A program made the translations under genes and the position numbers. From Megaleporinus macrocephalus (Eukaryota > Chordata > Actinopteri > Characiformes > Anostomidae): 64,000 nt of DNA. The DNA is taken from assembly GCA_021613375.1 (NCBI GenBank), contig CM038720.1:12476962-12540961 (forward strand), written 5' to 3'. This document shows positions 56,020 to 64,000 of this stretch, piece by piece. How positions within the stretch are numbered: the stretch's first letter is position 1; the number at the start of each line of letters is the position of its first letter. The notes beneath the pieces were generated by a model. The model saw nothing but the letters and a program-made list of their open reading frames with translations, made no database searches and had not been told where the DNA came from.

Positions 56020-57195
56020 TAGTGAGTGGAAGTACAAGGCAGGTGTTTTCTATAAAGTGACCAGTGAGTGGAAGGATACAGTAGGTGTTTTTAATAAAGT
56101 GGCCATTGAGTGGAAGTACAAGGCCTGTGTTTCTAATAAAGTAGCCAGTGAGTGAAAGTACAGGCTCGGTGTTTCTAATAAAGTGGCCAGTGAGTGGAAG
56201 TATGAGGCAGGTGTTTCTAATAAAGTGGCCAGTGAGTGGAAGTACAAGGTAGGTGTTTCTACTAAAGTGGCCAGTAAATAGAAGTACAAGGTAGGTGTTA
56301 ATAATAAAGTGGCCAGTGAGTGGAAGTACAAGGTAGGTGTTTCCAATAAAGTGGCCAGTGAGTGGAAGTACAAGGTAGATGTTTCTAATAAAGTGGCCAG
56401 TGAGTGGAAGCACAAGGTAGGTGTTTCTAATAAAGTGGCCAGTGAGTGGAAGTGCAAGGTAGGTGTTTCTAATAAAGTGGCCAGTGAGTGGAAGTACAAG
56501 GTAGGTGTTTCTAATAAAGCGGCCAGTGAGTGGAATTGCAAGGTAGGTGTTTCTAATAAAGTGGCCAGTGAGTGGAAGTACAAGGTAGATGTTTCTGATA
56601 AAGTGACCAGTCACTAGAGATACAAAGTAGATGTTTTTAATAAAGTGGCCAGTGAGTGGAATTGCAAGGTAGGTGTTTCTACTAAAGTGGCCAGTAAATA
56701 GAAGTACAAGGTAGGTGTTAATAATAAAGTGGCCAGTGAGTGGAAGTACAAGGTAGGTGTTTCCAATAAAGTGGCCAGTGAGTGGAAGTACAAGGTAGGT
56801 GTTTCTAATAAAGTGGCCAGTGAGTGGAAGTACAAGGTAGATGTTTCTAATAAAGTGGCCAGTGAGTGAAAGTGCAAGGTAGGTGTTTCTAATAAAGTGG
56901 CCAGTGAGTGGAAGTACAAGGTAGATGTTTCTGATAAAGTGACCAGTCACTAGAGATACAAAGTAGATGTTTTTAATAAAGTGGCCAGTGAGTGGAATTG
57001 CAAGGTAGGTGTTTCTAATAAAGTGGCCAGTGAGTGGAAGTACAAGGTAGATGTTTCTGATAAAGTGACCAGTCACTAGAGATACAAAGTAGATGTTTTT
57101 AATAAAGTGGCCAGTGAGTGGAAGTACAAGGTAGGTGTTTCTAATAAAGTGACCAGTAAGTGGAAGCACAAGGCAGGTATATAATAAAGTGGCCA
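56020..57195. repeat. 42-bp minisatellite, about 28 copies
   Basis: Unit GTGAGTGGAAGTACAAGGTA then GGTGTTTCTAATAAAGTGGC, CA (42 bp), the complement of the 43190-43675 unit. The marker variant CAGTCACTAGAGATAC occurs at 56609, 56945 and 57071 and another (TGTTAATAATAAAG) at about 56297 and 56717, so blocks of 3, 8 and 10 units were copied. Confidence 0.97.
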
Positions 57196-58164
57196 GTAAG
57201 TGAGCAATGAACGCAGTTACACTTTGTTTGATTTAGCAGCCGTTTATGCATCGCAGATGTATTCGTCCAGATGCTGTGAAGGTTACGAAGGATGAGCTTA
57301 ATTGCACATTTGCAGTTCAACCAAATTCCGACGGCTAAGCAGAAAACAAGTATTGAGTGCGTTCTGACAAAACCTGTGTAAGTTATCGTTTCATCAGATA
57401 AGCAGCAATGATGATTTGAGATTTAAACAGCCGTTAGTTTGCAGAAGCAATCACGTAGTGAAGTTCAGCTCAAGAATCTTTGCATCTGAAAAGTCTCCAA
57501 ATAATTACAGAGTGAATCTGTATGCGTGACAGTTTTCTCCAGCCACTTAAAGCCTGGCCCAGAATAGAGAAGCAGTAAAGATTCACCCTTTAATGCTTTA
57601 ATTTATTTCTCTTTATATATCTTAAAGAACAATTAATCCCTTGGCTTTGCACGTGAGTACAAAGCAATTTGAAACGATTTTGTGATTAGTCCCCCACCCT
57701 CTGATATTCTCCCTTTCATAGAGGCCAAGTTAACTTAGAGGGGGGAAAAAGCAATTGCATGTGAATCGCAGCAATAATTTCCACTCTCTCTCAATTTCTT
57801 TCTCTCTGTGTTCACCGAGTCATGAAAAGCCGAGAACAGACAGAAAATATGACATAATAATATCTGGCAAGCATTAGCGAGCGTGCACATGTAAAAGCGC
57901 AGCCAAGCGGCCGCAGGTTCTTTCCCTGAGCGCTGCTTCTGAAAAAACAGACACCCAAACTGTCAGCCAGTATCTTGGATCTCCACTGAAGAATAGAAAA
58001 CATAGCTTTATGATGGACGAGAACGAGACTTTTGCATCTATAAAATGTTCCCCGGGGGCCTGAGAGGTTGTTAGCTTTCTTCAGAGTTCTGACAGAGGTT
58101 AGAAAAAGAGCAAAAAGCCACAAAAACAACTTGGGCTAGCTCAAACAACAGTTTACAGGTCTTG
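57196..58164. other. Low-repeat DNA, no gene recognised
   Basis: Non-repetitive, with many homeodomain-type TAATT and CAAATAATTAC words. Candidate conserved noncoding DNA, untested. Confidence 0.35.
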
Positions 58165-59150
58165 AATATTGGTAGGGCTGTAGTACTCAGGACTGGTCTC
58201 GGTACTCGGTACACAGTACTGTTTGTACTCGCACGGTCTTGGCCATTGATCATCTTGCTATATTTATATTCTGGTCTCAACCAGTCCAACTACCAACTCT
58301 CACAGTCAGCAGATCAGGGGTTAAACTGGACCACGCAACCCTCTCAAGTTAATTCGCCTTTTGTCGGAACACAGTTATACAGTGCTCCTCCTCCTGCCTC
58401 TACCATCTGGTAAGTACTGGCTGGTTGTTTGGTTGGTTTTAACTTGATCAATAGATGTGTTTCAGTTTCGTTATACATCTTATCTCTAAATCTAAGGTGA
58501 TGTAAAGCATTCTCTCTAAGAGATATCTAGTGGACTTTGTGAAGTCAGATAACCTCCAGCTGTCATGACTAAGGAAGCTAGTGTCCTCATATAAATGAGT
58601 TTGTACTAAATTTGACAGTCTTGCATGATGTTTAGTTATGTACTCAAAGTAGGGTGACCAGATAGGAGACCATTTGCGTTTATGTGGCCTATCACCAAAA
58701 GCATCTCTGTTTCTGACTATGAGTAAAAAACACTCTGGAAAGTCTAAAAGAGTTAGGCTAGGTTTATACTTGACTCATTGTAAGTGCATGCCCCAAAAAT
58801 GATGCAATCATAGCACCTCCAACTCCAATTTACTGGCACCTTCTCATAGTTTTTAAAAGTAAAAGAGTACACAAAAGGTATTATGCTTTGAATTGAATTA
58901 AGTATTTTAATATATACAGTTTTGTTTTGTGGATAGAAAAACCTTCATTTTTCATTTTTCCAGTAATTTATACTAGAAATAGATATAGACTAGTTTAGGA
59001 CTACATTTTAGGACTACATTTTGTGAGTTTTGTTATTTCTTTCAGACTTCGACCATTTAGAATCTGTGTTGACTGTGTCTTGACTAGTCATAGTCTTGGA
59101 CATAAACTTGGACTCAACAAAGGTGGTCTTGACTACAGTTCTACAGTTCT
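58165..59150. mobile_element. DNA-transposon-like element with related ends
   Basis: The left edge GGGCTGTAGTACTCAGGACT and right edge TCTTGACTACAGTTCTAC are loosely inverted. Repeated CTTGGACATAAACTTGGACT-like text near 59095 resembles a common fish repeat (GACTTGGACTCG type). No coding frame was found. The limits are approximate. Confidence 0.4.
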
Positions 59151-59264
59151 TGATGTTTCCAGATAAGTCTTCAAATACCCAAAGGAGTCCTCAAACGCTT
59201 GTATGTACTGTAAGGAATCTCCAAGGAAAACATTGCTATTAGAATGAGCCTAGTCAAGTAGGTA

Positions 59265-59660
59265 GTCAAGTTTTGATTTCACATCTGTTGGCATTCAATG
59301 GAGTCTGTGATTCCATGTATCTAAACGAGCCTTCAGAAGAAAAACAGCTTTACAGCATTACAGATCCACCATCATGCTTCACAGCGGGGATGATGTACTT
59401 TTCTGCATGGCTAACTTTGTGTCTACGTCAAACCCACGCCTGATGTTTGTTGCTGGGAAACCCACAAACTTGAGTTTTGAGATGTTTTCTGGTTGCTCTA
59501 TCGCAATTCCCAAGCTGTGCTTCTTGGAGATTCCTTGGCCAATCGAACCATCAACTCGACTGTGTGCAAGATCAATATAGACATGCATCCTCTTCCAGAC
59601 AGATACTTAACATCTCCAGTAGCTTTGAGAAAATTGCCAGTTTTAACAGAAAGCAATGGC
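59265..59660 (-). pseudogene. Tc1-like transposase remnant, copy 1
   Basis: On the minus strand ATCCCCGCTGTGAAGCATGA followed by TGGTGGATCTGT corresponds to the PxVKHGGGSVM-type region of Tc1 transposases, with stops and frameshifts. The whole segment is repeated with more divergence at 61190-61600. Confidence 0.65.
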
Positions 59661-59734
59661 TGACAATTGAGGTGTTGCTAATCGCTCAATTGAACTCTAA
59701 AACATTCAATATGTGTAACGATACACACTGCCTG

Positions 59735-60190
59735 TCCAAAAAAGTCACAGTTTGGATTTGAGAAGGCAAATATTTAAGGCCTTTGATTGGATAATTACTG
59801 CAGTGATTAATATGTTGCAGCTGCCAACAGTTTTCTTAACTCTAAATCTAACACAAACACATGTTAATACTGTAATCTCCAAGGAAACCATTGTTAATAG
59901 AATGAGCCTAAGGTCACAGTGAATTGGCAAGAGGTGTATAAAGGCCCCCAGCACTGGACTGTGGTGCAGTGAAACTGTGTCCTCTAGAGTGATGGAGTTT
60001 CATCCAGTATGTTTAGGATGAGTTTGAAGCGGAATAATCATCTGACATCAGTACCTGACCTCACTAATGCTCTTGTGACTGAATGCAATCAAATCTACAC
60101 ACTGCAGCAAAGGTAGGATAGACTCCCTATTAATGCTCCTGATTTCAGGAGAAACATTGAGCAAGTGTCTACAAAGGTAGTAGCATATGA
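59735..60190 (+). pseudogene. Tc1-like element, deleted, with transposase traces
   Basis: Begins CACTGCCTGTCCAAAAAAGT, a Tc1-type end, then TTTGATTGGATAATTACTGC. Near 59960-60100 short transposase traces remain (SVPDLTNALVTECNQ). A large internal deletion joins an early region to the C-terminal region. Confidence 0.65.
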
Positions 60191-60367
60191 AGTAAATATA
60201 TACTTTGTGTGACCTCCTATTCCAAAGATAACGGCTGTTCCTTCTCCTGTAATGCTTGATGAGACTGGAGAACACATGGCAATTCTCTCCAGATTCTTCA
60301 GATTCCCAGGTCCATGATTGTGGACCCTCTTGTTTAGGCCATTCTACAGGTTTACTATGGGGTTTAG

Positions 60368-61054
60368 CAGACACGGGACCAAGTCACTAATTTGCAAATA
60401 ACAAGTAAGTCTCAAGTCTTAAACCACAAAGTCACTAGATGTAATGTCATTTCAGTATTTAACACAATTGATGCAGTTGATTAGTAGTATATTAAACTGA
60501 CATTAATATAACATTAATGTTTTTTAAAGTTTGTTTTATAACCAGAAAAACTTATGAAATTATGAATATGAAATTAGATCATTTCAAGCAGTTCTACTTA
60601 CTAATCACCTCATTACCAGTCCATTACCCAGTTAAAATAGGTGTTGAAGCAGGAAAACCAGTAAAAAGGCCAAGGTTGAGAAACACTGCACTGTATGGAA
60701 GTATTAGTACTCATTACACCTACAGGAATTTTAATAACATCACATTCTAAACCCACAAGCATTAATATATGGACCAGGTCTTTGCAGTTCTAACAGCATG
60801 TGGATAAACTGAGTGGCACAGCTCAGCTGCCTAGCGTTACAGCACCATTTAATACAAAATGATCAGTTATTTGATTAAGTTTTCCTTATTTATTATGTAC
60901 AAATCGAGTGGCGAGCCTTTTCAAGTCCTAAAGCTCAAGTCCGATTCCAAGTCCAAGTCAGTAAAGGCAAAGTCTAAGTCAAGTCACAAGTCATCAGTTT
61001 AGTGACTCGAATTAGACTCGAGTCCAAGACATGTGACTCGAGTCCACGCGTCTG
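60368..61054 (+). mobile_element. hAT-like non-autonomous element, copy B
   Basis: A 687-bp element with inverted ends CAGACACGGGACC and GGACTCGAGTCCACGCGTCTG read in part (complement CAGACGCGTGGAC). It is flanked by exact 8-base copies GGGTTTAG at 60360-60367 and 61055-61062, the hallmark of hAT insertion. No transposase frame. The interior keeps a single ATTACCAGTCC unit and the text shared with 13180-13345. Confidence 0.9.
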
Positions 61055-61062
61055 GGGTTTAG

Positions 61063-61189
61063 ATCAGATAACTGGGATGACAGAGCCTTGATTCTGTAGT
61101 CTGTGTCTTGATTTTGAGGGGTGCTTTAGATAACTGTCCTTTTGAAAGATCCAGCCATGTCCTAGTTTAAGTTTGGCTGGCTAAAGCAT
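61063..61189. other. Unclassified spacer
   Basis: Nothing recognised. Confidence 0.4.
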
Positions 61190-61600
61190 TGTGCTGGCAC
61201 TCGGTGGAGTCTGTAATACCATGGATCTGAACAAGTTGAAGGGCCTTTGGAAGAAAAAGAGCTTCACAACATCACAGACACCAGATGCTTTCCTCTGGCA
61301 ACCCTCCCAAACACTGTGTAGGTGGCTTCTGATTGTAGTTTGGAAGACTTTCTGACCCCCAGCCCTACTGCAATTCCCAAGCTGTCAACTTGACTGTGCA
61401 CAAGGTCAATATAGACATAGGCCCTCTTCCCGACAGACACTAAACATCTCCAGTAGCTTTGAGGAAATGGTCATTTTCAACTGTTTAACTAGCCCGTTCC
61501 TGATAACACATCATTACTGTATTCTCTGGTCTTTCTCATAGTGATGGATGACTGTACGCCAATTAAACAGGAAGCAATGACTGATAGTTTAAGTGTTCTT
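61190..61600 (-). pseudogene. Tc1-like transposase remnant, copy 2
   Basis: Reverse-strand relative of 59265-59660: CAATTCCCAAGCTGTCAAC, CAAGGTCAATATAGACATAG and CATCTCCAGTAGCTTTGAGG match. Degenerate. Confidence 0.65.
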
Positions 61601-61644
61601 AATGACTGGGTTGAACTTTAAAACATTAAATATGTAAGGCAATA

Positions 61645-62160
61645 TACACTGCCTGGCTAAAACAGTCACTGTTTGGCTTTAGGTAAGCAAACATTTTAAA
61701 GCCTTTGATTGGATATTTACTGCAGTGATTAATATGTTGCAGCTGCCAACAATTCTTTTAACCCTAACTGACGCAGTTAGCATTGAAAAATGGCATGTAA
61801 TCCAATGAGTCCACATTTAAGCCCATTCTAGAGTGATGTGTGCATCATGATAAGAAGGCAAGAACATAAAGTGATGCATATACATACTATTCACTGTACA
61901 AGCCTGTTTAGGCAGAGTTATAGTCTGGAAAGGGTTTCAGTTGGTCAGATCCAGACTCAGCAATGTTATGTGGCCATATAATGAAGTCAGATGACCACCT
62001 GAAGGTACTGAATGAGCAGGTTATCTCACCAACAAAATTTTTGCTTCCCTGTTGGCACGGCCATATTCCAAGCAACATTGCTAAGATTCATCAGGATCAG
62101 ATTCAGTAAACGAGTGGTTCAGGGAGAGTTTTTGGGTTGTGCTAGAGTAGACCAACACTG
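61645..62160 (+). pseudogene. Tc1-like element 5' part with decayed transposase
   Basis: Starts TACACTGCCTGGCTAAAACA, the same Tc1-type end as at 59735, then GATTGGATATTTACTGCAGT. From about 61930 broken transposase sequence follows: GTTGGTCAGATCCAGACTCA, GAAGTCAGATGACCACCTGA, GGCACGGCCATATTCCAAGC, ending near GAGTGGTTCAGGGAG. This is the region around the second catalytic aspartate in intact elements, here interrupted by stops. Confidence 0.72.
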
Positions 62161-62649
62161 CAGTCTTGGTCAGCCCTGAGTCAGTGTGTGCGAAACGGTG
62201 TCTGTCACATGAGGAGAAGTTCAGTAGTTTGGCGTGCACTTTCCCACCCTATTCATTCTCTACGGGAAAAAATTCTGGAAAATATTTGTTGTTTTCCGGA
62301 ATCTGTGCATCCAATCAAAAAGCTGTATACAAGCCCGAATCAAACAATCAGACCGGACAATATAGAGTTGAAGTAAATATTTCGAAAACTGCGGGACGAG
62401 TTATGATGTTGTGATGTTGCATAAGGTTGTCAACTTCATAATAGTCACTGTTTTGAGGTAAAAGAGTAGTACAAAACTAAATGAAAACTAAAGCACCAAC
62501 TGACAAACACTTCCATAAACACTTGGCAGAACATTTTCAAGTGAAGTTATCAAGAGGCTGGTTAGGTTGCCTTGCAGACTTGAGGCAGTTATGGTATGTA
62601 GAGGATTTTACTATAGGTTTATTGCTCAGCTGAAATTAAAATTAAAATC
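62161..62649. other. Unclassified DNA
   Basis: No gene recognised; overlapping frames near 62166-62414 lack motifs. Confidence 0.45.
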
Positions 62650-62850
62650 CAATCAGCACCATGTCACATACCCACAAATCAGATACGTATATTGTATGTA
62701 CGTATTCAATTCATATGAAAGTGACTCAAATCTGATTTGAAAAGAATTGACGCGTCCACACAGCCCTGAAAAAATCTGATTTGAAAGGAATTGACGCGTC
62801 CACACAGCCCTGAAAAAATCTGATTTGACTCACTTCAGTCTGGTAATGTG
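62650..62850 (-). repeat. Dispersed repeat with TCAAATCNGATTTGA core, copy 2
   Basis: Inverse relative of 1540-1705. It includes an exact-length 44-bp tandem duplication at 62734-62821 (GATTTGAAAAGAATTGACGC and onward, one base different). Confidence 0.75.
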
Positions 62851-64000
62851 AATGAAGGCTTTCTCTACGCTGACGCTACAGCTTTTCTCTCAGTGCACCA
62901 AATATTAAGTGCAGAGCTTCACATGCAACAGCTCTCTGAGTCTCAGCTGACCAGAAACACCACGACTGATTAGTTGACTTGTAGACTTTGAGGGGAAACG
63001 TTACTGCTGTTAACACCTGATGGCTGTTTGCAGCTCGCTTGTGCATGGTTGTTTGTTTATGCGTATGCAAATGAGCTAGAGAGCGAGACAAGGTTAGAAC
63101 AGCAGACAGAGAGAGAAAGAGAGAGAGAGAGAGAACAGATCTTCCAACACATCTGTTCTTTCTTTAGAGTGGTGAGTAAACAGCGGCAATTAGTAGGATT
63201 TTGCTAAGCGAGAAACGCTCAGCGATGAAGGTGTGCTGGTCCGCTGTGGGCTTTTCTCGCCCAAACACAGTTGTCCGCTTCGCTCTGTGGAAGATTCCAA
63301 CAACAGCACTCACATACCAATTGGGCATAAGAAAAAAAAAAGAAAAGAAGTAGCTGTTATGTTTGTAAAATATATCTTTAGGCCCTTGAAACTATACCAA
63401 AAATGTAGTCGCTCCGTGGCGTTCGCTGCACCGGCATCCCCTGGTAGACCCAGTCGGCGCCAGGTCCTGGTTTGTGGCTGCAGGCTGTCTCTATAGGCCG
63501 AGCGACTGTTCCTGTAGGCTTTGTTGCGGTATGACTCACGTCGGCGTCTCCGCTTTGATACGGCGCATTTGTACATTAGCCTGGGATGAACCCCAACAAA
63601 GACAACGAGCGGAATCAAACCCGGGTAGACCCGGCAGGAGGGGGGAAAAAAAGCACAAGCAGGAAAAGCAACTGTGACTTCTCGGTCGAACGCGAGCCTT
63701 TGACAACGGGTGCCGTGTAATTTCCTTTCTTTCAACAATCCTTACTTCATGTGTCTCTCAGCGGAATTGGTCTTATCTGCTGCAACTTCAAAGCTTTAAT
63801 GCGAACTTGTAAGTCATAAAAGAGGAACGGTGAAGCTTGGCGAGCTGTCCAGACAAGTCAAAAGACGATGACCCCCTCTGTATCCCCGTTTACCGATAAC
63901 TTCAAATCTGTTGGCAAACTTGGCCAATGTGTTTAATCAGATAAGAAAGGCCGGGGAAAAAAAATGAGGATGAAAGGCACGATTCCTTTCCCATCCGGAC
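62851..64000. other. Low-repeat, GC-richer end of the window
   Basis: No exon could be supported. A (GA)n run lies at 63104-63133. From 63230 the text is non-repetitive with more CG (CGCTCCGTGGCGTTCGCTGC, CACGTCGGCGTCTCCGC). Inverse GATA-like words CTTATCTGC and CAGATAAG occur near 63773 and 63939. It could be regulatory DNA or a 5' region of a gene beyond the window. Confidence 0.35.

Noticed and set aside
55943..57169. 408-codon minus-strand open frame with repeats like GHFIRNTYLVLPLT
   Set aside because: It is a translation of the 42-bp minisatellite, with other long frames on both strands. No non-repeat domain exists.
63310..63738. 142-codon minus-strand frame at the window end
   Set aside because: Composition is unlike a domain, no family motif is present, and it includes the translation of an A-rich run (FLFFFL).

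Overview
This window is vertebrate nuclear DNA, almost certainly from a teleost fish. The grounds are the repeats: Tc1/mariner-like, hAT-like, L2-like and CR1/Rex-like LINE remnants, a tRNA-derived SINE, long (AT)n tracts and minisatellites of the kinds that crowd fish intergenic DNA. Some families resemble those I associate with otophysan fishes, but I cannot place the species. There are no operons, ribosome binding sites or CRISPR arrays. No complete conserved protein-coding gene was recognised. The window is repeat-rich intergenic DNA with one plausible small transcription unit and a few exon-like islands.

Layout. 1-8.6 kb: unclassified DNA, a 29-bp minisatellite (1.7-3.2 kb), and a dispersed repeat split by an L2-like fragment. 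7.8-23.4 kb: three copies of a 5'-CCCTTAC miniature transposon, with more decayed pieces at 14.7 and 26.1 kb. Between them lie a large interrupted palindrome (8.7-12.8 kb), a 31-bp minisatellite, a retroelement-like fragment with an inverted duplicate (13.6-14.3 kb), and a minus-strand two-exon unit (15.4-17.0 kb) with splice sites, a poly(A) signal and a 194-codon reading frame for a basic, nuclear-looking tail. 20-26 kb: a deleted Tc1-like element, dispersed direct repeats, and a fold-back hairpin later cut by a hAT-like insertion with an 8-bp target duplication.

28.8-30.7 kb: about 78 copies of a 24-bp unit that looks amplified from the end of a Tc1-like element. 31-39 kb: decayed repeats and a Tc1 transposase remnant. 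Related minisatellites of 36, 42 and 42 bp lie at 39.3, 43.2 and 56.0 kb. 40.6-42.5 kb holds interleaved direct duplications around a Tc1 deletion derivative. A tRNA-type SINE lies at 45.9 kb and a LINE reverse-transcriptase C-terminus at 50.0-50.9 kb. Two hAT-like copies lie at 52.5-54.2 and 60.4-61.1 kb; the second has an exact 8-bp target duplication. 58-62 kb is largely decayed Tc1-like DNA. 62.9-64.0 kb and several stretches in 35-58 kb are low in recognisable repeats and could hold conserved noncoding elements, which cannot be tested without an alignment.

The genes do not form a pathway. The history that can be read is one of mobile-element insertion, internal deletion, inverted duplication and seeding of tandem arrays. 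The minisatellite periods 24, 33, 36 and 42 bp are multiples of three, so they give long open frames on both strands that are not genes.
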